A stretch of 39,412 nucleotides of DNA from Deltaproteobacteria bacterium. GTDB taxonomy: Bacteria > Myxococcota_A > UBA9160 > UBA4427. The notes under the pieces were generated by a model, which saw nothing but the letters and a program-made list of their open reading frames with translations, did no database searches and was not told where the DNA came from. Positions 1-7,634 of the stretch are shown piece after piece. The stretch covers positions 43,921-83,332 of the forward strand of contig PAQX01000060.1 of NCBI GenBank assembly GCA_002709835.1, given 5' to 3'. Both the position numbers and the translations under genes were made by a program. The first letter of the stretch is position 1. The number at the start of each line of letters is the position of its first letter.

Positions 1-1099
1 CGTTCGTGCAGCGTCGCGAAGGGGACGCGCTCGAAGGTGGGTTGCGGTGCGTGATCTGCGCCCAGAAAACGCATGGCGACCGTGCCGAGGGTGTCGCCGG
101 GGGGTCGAGCCAGTTCGGGAGGCCCGGGTCCCGGTGGGCGATGACCCCTCGGAAGACGCCGTCTTCGTCGACGTGGGCCTGCGCGTGGTTGAGCGAACTC
201 TGGCGCGAGGCGAACTCGATCTGTTCCCAGAACCGGTTCCCCATCGCGAAGACCCAGTGGGCACACGAAGGCGGCGTGAACGACACGATCACCGCCTCGT
301 CCGGTCCGCAAGCGAAGTTGCCCATGCAGTAGGACTGATCCGCAGCGCCGGCGTTCTGCGCCGCGCGATCCGCAGCGTGGGTGATGACCGAGTTCTCTGG
401 CATCGAGAGGAAGCCCGCGCTCATCCGCGCCCACTGCTCGGCGCCCTTCACGAGCCAGGTCTCGAGCAGAGCGAGCTGGCGACGGACGCGTTCCGGGGTA
501 GCGGGTGGGATCGGCCAGGTCGCGTCTTCACGTTCGATCGTCAGGTTCGCGGGGTGCTCGGACGACCAGTCGCCGAAATACCGGCGGACGAGGACGAAGC
601 CCGCGTCCTCCCGCGAAGGGAGCCAGTTTGGTGCGTCGGTCTCGCCCTCGCGGCCACCGATCTGGAGGTCGAGGGGGGCGTCCTCTCCGAGGTCGAGCGC
701 TCGGGCATCGGCGGACGCGATCGTCTCGGTCGCGGCGACGCTACCCAGGGCGAAATGTCCGGCGTTGACCTGTACGTCGAAGTGGTTCGCGCTTCCGCGC
801 GTGCCGCGTACGCGGTAGATGCCGTCGCCCGCGAGCGGAGCGTAGAGGTACAGGCAGTCGGGATGATCGAGCCCCCAGGGCATCGTGTAGTCCATCATCC
901 GACCGAAGACCGGATACTCCGGATCGTTGTGGAGAACGCAGCTCACGAGCCCCGCGGAGAGGAAACGCGCGACATAGCGCTCGGCCTCGGCCTGAAAGCG
1001 AGGGGTGTCCGGTGCATCGATCTGCGCGACGATCTCGGCTGTCCGTTCGATCGCTCGGGCGATCGTGGGCCAGGGATTCACATCATTGGATCCAGTCAT
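1..1099 (-). CDS. DUF1214 family protein, 3' end beyond window
   Basis: Reading the minus strand from the ATG at 1099 gives 366 uninterrupted codons to the window edge, so the C-terminus lies outside the window. The protein begins MTGSNDVNPWPTIARAIER and has no signal peptide. Its second half carries the pattern typical of DUF1214 proteins: a hydrophobic strand leading to PPSACTHWVFAMGNRFW, then a Ser-Leu-Asn segment, and then DPGLPNWLDPPGDTLG. The biochemical role of DUF1214 proteins is not established. The gene diverges from the sulfotransferase across 63 bp, so the two may share a promoter region. The family call rests on recalled motif patterns; the reading frame itself is clear. Confidence 0.75.
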   Translation of the reverse strand, partial: MTGSNDVNPWPTIARAIERTAEIVAQIDAPDTPRFQAEAERYVARFLSAGLVSCVLHNDPEYPVFGRMMDYTMPWGLDHPDCLYLYAPLAGDGIYRVRGTRGSANHFDVQVNAGHFALGSVAATETIASADARALDLGEDAPLDLQIGGREGETDAPNWLPSREDAGFVLVRRYFGDWSSEHPANLTIEREDATWPIPPATPERVRRQLALLETWLVKGAEQWARMSAGFLSMPENSVITHAADRAAQNAGAADQSYCMGNFACGPDEAVIVSFTPPSCAHWVFAMGNRFWEQIEFASRQSSLNHAQAHVDEDGVFRGVIAHRDPGLPNWLDPPATPSARSPCVFWAQITHRNPPSSASPSRRCTN

Positions 1100-1162
1100 C
1101 GACCGAGACGATAGAACGCTGGCGTCCAAGGGCGAGGACCCGGAAGAAGAGAGAAGGCGCGC

Positions 1163-2197
1163 ATGGACCGATTCGTCGTGGGCTCCGGACGCTGTGGCTC
1201 GACGCTCCTGTCCCGGATGCTCGATCTGCATCCGGAGGTCACCTCGATCTTCGAGTTCTTCAACGGCCTCGACGTGACGCGGCGATTCGCGCCGTCTCTG
1301 GGCGGAGCGGAGCTCGCCGAGCTGCTCTCGGCGGAGCAGGCCGTCGTGACCGCCGCACTGCGGCGCGGACACACCGCCGAAGAGGTCGTTTATCCCTTCG
1401 GGCGCGAGGGAGCGCGATACCGGGTCGAGGATGCGCTGCCCTGGCTCTGCGTCGCGATGGCGCCGCGACTGACCGACCATCCCGACACGCTCTTCGATGA
1501 CCTCGTCGCCTGGGCCCGTACGCGTCCCGAGGCGAGCGCCGCGGATCACTACCGTGCGCTCTTCGACTGGCTCTGCGCCCGCAAGGGGACGCGTGCGTGG
1601 ATCGAGCGCTCGGGTTCGTCCGTCGACTACGCCGGAGCGCTCGCGACCTGCTTCCCCGAAGCGCGCTTCCTCCATATCCACCGCGACGGGCCGGAGACCG
1701 CGCTCTCGATGCGGGAGCACGGGATCTATCGGCTGCCGATCGCGATGCTCTACGACGTTCTCCTCCCGAGCGGGCGCCGCTTCTCGACGGCGGAGGGCGT
1801 TGACTTCGCCGCACCGCCGGACGCCGGGGACTGGATCTTTGAGGCCCTCGAGACGCGTCTCGAACCCGAGGTCTTCGGTCGTTACTGGAGCGATCAGGTC
1901 GAGCGGGGAGCCCGGGCTGCGGCGGAGGTCGGGCCGGAGCGTTTCGGCGAGATCTCCTTCGAGGCCCTCGTCGATCGGCCGAGGGAGACCCTCGCGTTCG
2001 TGGCCGCGTTCTTCGAGCTGCCCCCCGAGGAGGCCTGGCTCGAGGCCGCAGCGGCCCTCGTGCGAGGGCGTCCGCCCGGGCGTCGTTCCACGCTCGGTTC
2101 GGACGCGCAGCGCGCGCTCGACGATGCGTGCGCACCCGGTCGCGCGGCGATCCGGACTGGCCGTGAGAAGGGGATCGTCAGGACGGCCGAGGGCTGA
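1163..2197 (+). CDS. Sulfotransferase family protein
   Basis: This 344-residue cytosolic protein opens directly with the PAPS 5'-phosphosulfate loop of sulfotransferases (GSGRCGSTLLSRML, residues 7-20). A second match, IHRDGPETALSM (172-183), fits the 3'-phosphate-binding strand, with Arg174 and Ser182 as likely ligands. Such enzymes move a sulfuryl group from PAPS to a hydroxyl or amine; the acceptor cannot be read from sequence. An AAGG lies 5 nt before the ATG. The gene is divergent from the DUF1214 gene and converges on the helical-repeat gene 25 bp downstream. No PAPS-synthesis gene is nearby. The family call is firm, the substrate unknown. Confidence 0.88.
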   Translation: MDRFVVGSGRCGSTLLSRMLDLHPEVTSIFEFFNGLDVTRRFAPSLGGAELAELLSAEQAVVTAALRRGHTAEEVVYPFGREGARYRVEDALPWLCVAMAPRLTDHPDTLFDDLVAWARTRPEASAADHYRALFDWLCARKGTRAWIERSGSSVDYAGALATCFPEARFLHIHRDGPETALSMREHGIYRLPIAMLYDVLLPSGRRFSTAEGVDFAAPPDAGDWIFEALETRLEPEVFGRYWSDQVERGARAAAEVGPERFGEISFEALVDRPRETLAFVAAFFELPPEEAWLEAAAALVRGRPPGRRSTLGSDAQRALDDACAPGRAAIRTGREKGIVRTAEG

Positions 2198-2222
2198 CGA
2201 TCGTGTGCCGATTCGCGGGGTC

Positions 2223-3455
2223 TCAGCTCCGATTCGGCGCGCTCTGAGTCTGGCCCGCAGAACGGACCCGAGTCGCGAGCGCCGGAGGAAGCTCGGCCTC
2301 GGCGAGCCACGCCGTCGCGGCCTGCGGGTCGACGGTCATCCATCCCTCTCCTGCAGCGGCGCGCATGTCGTCTCGGAGCGAAGGGGCCTCGGTGCGATCG
2401 GCGAGGGCAAGTCCGGCTTCCGGGTCGGTTTTGGCGAGGTCGCGGATGAAGCGCCGGTAGGTCCCTCGCATGAGCGGGCTCGGCGGTCGTTCGGTGAGCC
2501 AGGCCTTCGCGTCTGCTTCGTGCTTCCGTGAGAAGCTGATCCAGGCGCGCTTCAGGATGGTCGCCTTTGCGGGTGAATCCGGCAGTGCGTACGCCCAGTC
2601 CATGGCGGGACGTCCCTCGATCAGGGCCCAGTAGTAGGCGACGTGCTTGTGGATGCCCGGGCCTTCGGGCTTGTCTGCGTTCTCCGCGGCCCAGGCGGCG
2701 GCGGCCGAGGTGTCGAGGTCGAGGAGGGCGACCCCCGTTCGGGCGAAGAACTCCTTGCGCACGTCTCCCTGGAGATTCGACCCGGCGGTGCCGATGCCTC
2801 GGACGTAGTCGAGGGTCGCTTCGATTCCACGTGTTTCGATCAGCGACCGCGCGATGTGGAGGAGCGCGCCGCCTCTCTCGATCGGCTCGAGGTTCTGGAG
2901 TACGCCGAAGAGGGGGGTCGGGTCCGGCAGCGGGTCGAGGTCGATCCAGGCGGCGACGACCGCGCGGGCCGCCGCGGTGCGTCCGTCGGCCGGAGCGTTC
3001 GAAAGGCTCTGGACCGCATAGGCCGCCGCTTCTGGATCCTCCGGCGCCCACAGCTGGATCACCGTGCGGATCCAGGGGTGCCGATCCGGCCATTGCGGGT
3101 TCACCGGATGGGCGAAGGCGGTCTCCGGCGCTGCCTCGGCCCACCAGCTCGCGACGAGGATCTCGGCGATCTCGTCGACGGCGCCGGCCTTGCGCAGCTC
3201 CCGCATCTTTTCGTGCATCGCCAGCGCGACCGCTGGGTCCGTTTCGTCGAGGAGCTGGAGCAGGGCTCGCGTCCGCTCGCGCGGGGACTCGATCGCGAGG
3301 ATGGCTTCGAGGGCGAAGGGGGATTCGTGTGAGGCCGTGGCCTCCGGTGCAGTGGCGGCACCACCGCCAGGAGCCGGGCCGCCGCGGACGAGCCACCCGA
3401 AGCTGAACGCAGCGAGCAGTCCGATGGCGATGCCGGCGGTCGTTCTCGTGTTCAT
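2223..3455 (-). CDS. Exported or membrane-anchored helical-repeat protein of unknown function
   Basis: This 410-residue protein has an N-terminal hydrophobic segment (IAIGLLAAFSFGWLVRGG, about residues 9-26) that is either an uncleaved anchor or a signal peptide. A Gly/Pro/Ala-rich linker follows. The rest looks all-helical, built from degenerate units of roughly 30-40 residues in which Trp, Ala and an Asp-Pro turn recur (for example DPEAAAYAVQ, DTSAAAAWAAENAD, DPQAATAWLAEAE). This suggests a TPR/HEAT-like solenoid facing the periplasm. AGGAG (3465-3469) sits 9 nt before the ATG, which supports the start. It lies downstream of the PEP-CTERM gene but behind that gene's terminator, so it probably has its own promoter. 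I do not recognise a named family. Confidence 0.78.
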   Translation of the reverse strand: MNTRTTAGIAIGLLAAFSFGWLVRGGPAPGGGAATAPEATASHESPFALEAILAIESPRERTRALLQLLDETDPAVALAMHEKMRELRKAGAVDEIAEILVASWWAEAAPETAFAHPVNPQWPDRHPWIRTVIQLWAPEDPEAAAYAVQSLSNAPADGRTAAARAVVAAWIDLDPLPDPTPLFGVLQNLEPIERGGALLHIARSLIETRGIEATLDYVRGIGTAGSNLQGDVRKEFFARTGVALLDLDTSAAAAWAAENADKPEGPGIHKHVAYYWALIEGRPAMDWAYALPDSPAKATILKRAWISFSRKHEADAKAWLTERPPSPLMRGTYRRFIRDLAKTDPEAGLALADRTEAPSLRDDMRAAAGEGWMTVDPQAATAWLAEAELPPALATRVRSAGQTQSAPNRS

Positions 3456-3563
3456 GGTTGAGGTCTCCTGAAGGTCGATACAGCTTCGCCGGTTTCGGGA
3501 TCCCGGATCCAGAGTGTGGCGAAAACTGAGCTTGCTGCCGAGTCGGGGGTAGGCCCGGGATCG

Positions 3564-3605
3564 GAAAAAGGGAAGGGCGGACGATCCTCGGATCGTCCGC
3601 CCTTC
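3564..3605 (-). terminator. Rho-independent terminator of the PEP-CTERM gene
   Basis: A perfect inverted repeat (arms 3572-3586 and 3591-3605, 15 bp, 4-nt loop) is followed in the minus-strand direction by CCTTTTTCC. It begins 49 bp after the PEP-CTERM stop codon. GC-rich stem plus T-run in the right orientation make this the one convincing intrinsic terminator in the window. Confidence 0.9.
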
Positions 3606-3653
3606 AGGATGTGATCTGCGGCGTCGGTTGCCCGACGTCGCGGTGGCCCTGCG

Positions 3654-4988
3654 CTAGCGCAGGCTGCGTCGTCGCGCGATGAATGCCAGGCCGCCAAGGC
3701 CCGCCACCAGCGCCATTCCGGTCGCCGGCTCCGGAACCGAGAGGTTCATGTTGAGCCGGGTGATGCGGAAGAACGCGTTGCCACTGTCGGGGTCGACTGC
3801 AACGCCGCCACCGAGCATCACGAGGTTTCGGTTGGAGCCCGAGCCGGCGGGGTTGGGGCCGGTCGTGATCGAGTCGTCACCGGCGCGGCTGAAGAAGAAG
3901 CCCGCCGAGGCCGGCTGGGTCCCGAAGTTCGGGTTGAAGGGCGAGCCGCCGACCGTCGTCACCACCATGCCGAAGGGGTAGGGGTCCGAGCCCGAAATGG
4001 TGCCCGTCGTCATCTTGAAGCCCCAGCCCTGGCCGGGCGCGTTCGGGTTCGTGTCGGTGCCGCAGTTGCTGCCCGGTCCAATGTTCGCGGTGTTCGCCAT
4101 GAAGCTCCCGCCGACGGTGCCGACGCCGTTGGTGCAGCCGAATGTCTCGGTGACCGCCCCGTTGGCGTTGAGCCGCGCGAAGACGCGGGGACCGTTGTTG
4201 CCGCCGAGCTCCGTGTACGCGAAGTTCGACCGACCGCCGGACCAGGGCAGGTTGACGATGTCCATCCAGGAGCGCTCCGCCTGGGCGTCAGATGCGTTCG
4301 GCGTCGAGGGCGCGCCCGGGACGCGCCAAACGTTCATTTGGTGGTTTCGGAGCAGGCTGAGCGTGCCGCCGAAGTTGTTGCGCCCCGAGGCGTTGGTGAT
4401 CGAGACTCGGAGGAAGCGATCGCCGCCGCCGGCACCCGCCCCCCAGCTAGCGCAGTCCCAGTTGCCGATGGGAGCAGCGGTGTTACCCGGGGCGGGCGAG
4501 GCCGGGTTGTGGGCGACCGGGGGGCACCAGCTGATCGCGGTGCCCGCGCCGGAGCTCGTGCAGCCGGGGCCCGGGCACGCGGCGAGCGCGCCGCTGTTCT
4601 CAGCGAAGCTCGCGGCGCCCTGCAGCGTCATGTACGACTGCGAGACCTGACCGACGTTGCCGAAGGCCGGGAAGTCCTGGAATTTGAAACCGGTGCGTGA
4701 GAGGATCGAGCCCGGCAGGTTGATCTGGCGGCCCACGAAGGTGCTAGCGGTCGTGCCCTCGGCGTCGACCACCTGGACGCCGTCGGTCGGCGGGAGTGTG
4801 TTCGCTCCGGCGCTGCCTACCTTGCGGCCGTAGACGCCCGGCGGCAGCTCGAAACCGGCGGAGGGATTTTCCACGAGGAGGCTGCCGACCATGTTCCGGG
4901 ATGCGGCACCCGCGGTCGTGGCGGACACCGCCACGACGGCCAGCGTGGCCACTCCGACGAGACCCTGGACGAAGATTCGCTTCATCAT
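3654..4988 (-). CDS. PEP-CTERM sorting-signal surface protein
   Basis: This 444-residue exported protein has an N-terminal signal peptide (MMKRIFVQGLVGVATLAVV..., cleavage probably after the Ala-Gly-Ala region near residue 27). It ends with a canonical PEP-CTERM tripartite tail: VPEPATG, a hydrophobic helix, and the basic tail RRRSLR. In characterised systems an exosortase recognises this tail. The middle is Gly/Asn/Ser/Thr-rich with a few paired cysteines and no enzymatic motif, consistent with a secreted or matrix protein. The longer reading frame upstream was rejected because AAGGAG (4995-5000) lies just before the two adjacent ATGs at 4988 and 4985. No exosortase gene is in this window, so sorting must depend on one elsewhere. 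A strong terminator follows. Confidence 0.9.
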   Translation of the reverse strand: MMKRIFVQGLVGVATLAVVAVSATTAGAASRNMVGSLLVENPSAGFELPPGVYGRKVGSAGANTLPPTDGVQVVDAEGTTASTFVGRQINLPGSILSRTGFKFQDFPAFGNVGQVSQSYMTLQGAASFAENSGALAACPGPGCTSSGAGTAISWCPPVAHNPASPAPGNTAAPIGNWDCASWGAGAGGGDRFLRVSITNASGRNNFGGTLSLLRNHQMNVWRVPGAPSTPNASDAQAERSWMDIVNLPWSGGRSNFAYTELGGNNGPRVFARLNANGAVTETFGCTNGVGTVGGSFMANTANIGPGSNCGTDTNPNAPGQGWGFKMTTGTISGSDPYPFGMVVTTVGGSPFNPNFGTQPASAGFFFSRAGDDSITTGPNPAGSGSNRNLVMLGGGVAVDPDSGNAFFRITRLNMNLSVPEPATGMALVAGLGGLAFIARRRSLR

Positions 4989-5289
4989 TATCTGCTCCTT
5001 GCCAGCCTTCGAAGCCCCGTATCGACGCCTCGTTCGCTCGGCGTCTCGGACAGTCGCGGATGCAATTTCAGGCTTGGTTCTGCTCACGTCGTCGGATTCG
5101 CTGGTTTTTTACGAATCGACCGAGGGGTTAACGCAACGAAAGTATGCGGATTCGGGTCGTTACTCTCCCTGACTGCCCGTCAATAATCCCAATCAGTGTA
5201 AACAGATGAGAGCGCGGAGTCTATAAAAATACAGGGTCCGAGGGCATGATTATGCAATCGGCAGGCGGCAAGAGTGCGGGGGGGGCAGC
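4989..5289. other. AT-richer intergenic leader upstream of the PEP-CTERM gene
   Basis: About 300 bp between the TPR lipoprotein stop and the PEP-CTERM start hold no gene I can support. Composition is visibly more AT-rich than the surroundings, especially 5100-5250, with runs such as TTTTTTA and TATAAAAAT. It contains a candidate promoter (listed separately) and a weak 6-bp stem (5095-5100 with 5112-5117, 11-nt loop). If that promoter is right, the PEP-CTERM transcript would have a leader of roughly 200 nt. Confidence 0.5.
5195..5223 (-). promoter_or_regulatory. Candidate sigma70-type promoter for the PEP-CTERM gene
   Basis: On the minus strand TAGACT (5218-5223) and TACACT (5195-5200) are separated by exactly 17 bp. 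Each matches 4 of 6 consensus bases. It lies about 200 bp upstream of the start, in the AT-richest part of the intergenic region. The call rests on sequence resemblance alone. Confidence 0.25.
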
Positions 5290-7554
5290 TCATACGCCCA
5301 CGCCCTCGATGGGCGTGATGCGCAGGGGCGGGAGCGAGCGATTCTCCCGCGCGGCCGCCGCCAGAGCTTCTGCACGCTCGACCTCCCCGCGGGACTTGTG
5401 CAGATCGATCAGCGTGTCGAGGGCGGTTTCCGGGCCCCGAAACAAGACCGCACGCTCCGCGAGCTCGACCGTACGGTCGTCCGTGCGGGCGCTGGCGATC
5501 CGGATACGCGTGAGCGCCAGGGCGGCCTCGGCGTCCCAGGGCTGCTCGCGGAGGTGGGCCTCCCACGCCGCCTCGGTCTCTTCGCCTCGTCCCATGCGCG
5601 CGAGGACCTCAGCGATGGCCCGTCCGGGCGCCGGCTCGCCGGGTGCCACCTCGGCCGCCCGGCGGAACTGCGAGAGGGCTTCCTCTAACGATCCCGCCCC
5701 CTCGAGGTGTCGGCCGAGGGCGTAGGCGGGGCGCCATCCCGACGGTTCGAGGGCCACAGCCGCCTCGAGCCGGGCGCGGACTTCCGCCGGATCGGCGCCC
5801 GTCGCGTCGAGCACGAAGCCGCGAATTTCGTGGAGAGCACCGGATTCAGCGCTGGCCCCGAGGGCGTCGGCGCTCTCGGCGAGGGCCTGCTCGTTCCGGT
5901 CGAGATCGACAAGGAGGCGGATGCGGACGCGGAGCGTTTCAGCGTTGTCGGGCGCGGTGAAATCGAAGCCGTCGACCGCGTCGAGTGCTTCGAGTGCGGC
6001 GGCCGAGCCCTGGGTCGACTCGATCCGCTCCGCGCGCATGGCCAGCGCTGTCGGCCAGAGCGGGCTGCCAGACAGGCGTGCGAGCAGGTTCTGCACACTC
6101 TCGCCCTCGGCGCTGCTCGCCGCGCGGAGCATCATGCGGACGCCCTCGGCGTCGTCATTGTGGCTGCGGTAGTGCTCGGCCGCGCTGTTCCAGGCGTTCT
6201 GGAACGAGCCCGCGTGGAAGTAGAGCTTGGAGAGCCGGAGCGCCGCTTCGGTCTGCTCGGGGTCCGATCGGATGGATTGCCGGTACTCCTCGATCGCACG
6301 ACTGAAGTCGCCCAGCTGCTCCGCGGCGCGTGCCGCGTAGTACCGCGCGCCCGGGTTGTTGGGCCAGGTTGGGAAGACCTCGTCGAGCCGGGCAAGAGCA
6401 TCCCGCGGCCGGCCCTCGTTCAGGTGAATCCGCGCTTCGATCAGCCCGCGATAGGAGTCGCGCTCGAGCCCCTTCGCCAGCTCGAGCGCTTCTTCGTGTC
6501 GCTCGGCCCGGGCGAGCAGGTCGGCCAGCGTCAGCTGGGCGAGCTGACTCGGGTTTGGCGTGGCGGCGATCGCATGGCGATAAGCGTCGATGGCCGAGTC
6601 GACATCGCCACGACCGAGATAGAGGTTCGTCAGGTCCGTCCAGGCGTCGCCCCGCGTCCGCGGATCAGGACGCTTGGCCCCCTCGAGCAGGATCTCCTCG
6701 GCTCGCTCGCCATCGCCGGCCTCGAGGGCGCGATCGGATAGCATCTTTCGGTATCTCGCGGTTCCAGGCGAAGCCGCGAGTGCAGCTTCGAGGATCTCCT
6801 CCGTCCGCCTGAATTCGCCGAGTCCGTCGTGAAAGGCGATCGCCGCGGGGACTAAGAAACCGTCGGTCGGGAACGTCTCGAGACACACATCGAAGGCCTG
6901 CCTCGCCGCATCGGTCTCGCCGCGCTCGGCTTCCAGGGTCGCGCGCGCCGCGCACATAACGGCGCCTGAGAGAGATTCGTTATATCTGCCCGCGTCGCTT
7001 TCGATCGCAGCGATCGCCTCTGCCGCTTCATCGACGCGACCGAGCATGATCAGCGCCGACGCCCGGGCGGATCGCGTCGGCTCGTCGTTTGGATGCAGAT
7101 CGAGGATCGCGTCGAAGTCTGCGAGGGCTTCTTCGGCCTGCGACTCGTGGAGATGGGCCATGCCTCGGAGGCTCAGCGCCGTCAACGAATCGGGCACGGC
7201 CTCGAGTACGACGGTCGCGTTCTCGATCGCGCCCGGGGCATCGCCGTTCTGCATGCTGGCGGCCGTGAGTTCGAGGTAGGCCCGCGTGCGCCAGGCCGGA
7301 TCCTCGGAGGCCTTCTTCAACGACCAGATCGCGATGGGGGAGCTCGACGTCCGGCTCAGTGCTCGGCCGTATAGGAAGTTCACCTCCGGGTCGTCCGGCG
7401 TGGTCTCGAGCATCGCACGCAGCGCCTCGAGCGTGTCCGCGTACCGTCCTTGCGCCTGTAGAGATCGGACGTCGTCGATCCCGGTGCCGGCGTCGCAGGC
7501 CCACAGGGTCGCGAGAAGGAGGAGGAGGGCGAGAGCGCGGAGGGTCGTGTTCAT
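5290..7554 (-). CDS. Large TPR-repeat lipoprotein
   Basis: The ATG at 7554 gives a 754-residue protein with a lipoprotein signal (MNTTLRALALLLLLATLWAC, lipid-modified Cys20, Asp at +2). The remainder is a chain of tetratricopeptide repeats, for example units around DDPEVNFLYGRAL, DALAILDLHP-type and QTEAALRLSKLYFHAGS, running to a short tail ending LPPLRITPIEGVGV. TPR arrays are protein-protein scaffolds, here membrane-tethered and facing the periplasm. The 33 residues before Met34 of the longer frame are arginine-rich and lack signal character, so they were excluded. It lies upstream of the PEP-CTERM gene on the same strand. TPR lipoproteins also occur in PEP-CTERM systems (PrsT type), but nothing here proves membership. 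It diverges from the sulfatase-like gene. Confidence 0.85.
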   Translation of the reverse strand: MNTTLRALALLLLLATLWACDAGTGIDDVRSLQAQGRYADTLEALRAMLETTPDDPEVNFLYGRALSRTSSSPIAIWSLKKASEDPAWRTRAYLELTAASMQNGDAPGAIENATVVLEAVPDSLTALSLRGMAHLHESQAEEALADFDAILDLHPNDEPTRSARASALIMLGRVDEAAEAIAAIESDAGRYNESLSGAVMCAARATLEAERGETDAARQAFDVCLETFPTDGFLVPAAIAFHDGLGEFRRTEEILEAALAASPGTARYRKMLSDRALEAGDGERAEEILLEGAKRPDPRTRGDAWTDLTNLYLGRGDVDSAIDAYRHAIAATPNPSQLAQLTLADLLARAERHEEALELAKGLERDSYRGLIEARIHLNEGRPRDALARLDEVFPTWPNNPGARYYAARAAEQLGDFSRAIEEYRQSIRSDPEQTEAALRLSKLYFHAGSFQNAWNSAAEHYRSHNDDAEGVRMMLRAASSAEGESVQNLLARLSGSPLWPTALAMRAERIESTQGSAAALEALDAVDGFDFTAPDNAETLRVRIRLLVDLDRNEQALAESADALGASAESGALHEIRGFVLDATGADPAEVRARLEAAVALEPSGWRPAYALGRHLEGAGSLEEALSQFRRAAEVAPGEPAPGRAIAEVLARMGRGEETEAAWEAHLREQPWDAEAALALTRIRIASARTDDRTVELAERAVLFRGPETALDTLIDLHKSRGEVERAEALAAAARENRSLPPLRITPIEGVGV

Positions 7555-7634
7555 GACCCGTCGAGCGTACCACCACCCGACGTACCGTGGTGTCGCATCG
7601 CTCCGGCAACGGGGGTGCGCTAGACCCTTCGGAC

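Noticed and set aside
47..1114. 355-codon plus-strand open frame
   Set aside because: It is Arg/Glu-rich with no recognisable motif and lies antisense to the DUF1214 protein, which has conserved motifs and a sensible start.
5299..5317. CACGCCC/GGGCGTG hairpin at the end of the TPR lipoprotein gene, considered as a terminator
   Set aside because: It lies inside the last codons and is followed by a G/C-rich stretch with no T-run.
5290..7554. Naming the TPR lipoprotein as PrsT of the PEP-CTERM system
   Set aside because: Lipobox plus TPR next to a PEP-CTERM gene is suggestive, but no exosortase, PrsK/PrsR or polysaccharide cluster is present, and TPR arrays are too generic.
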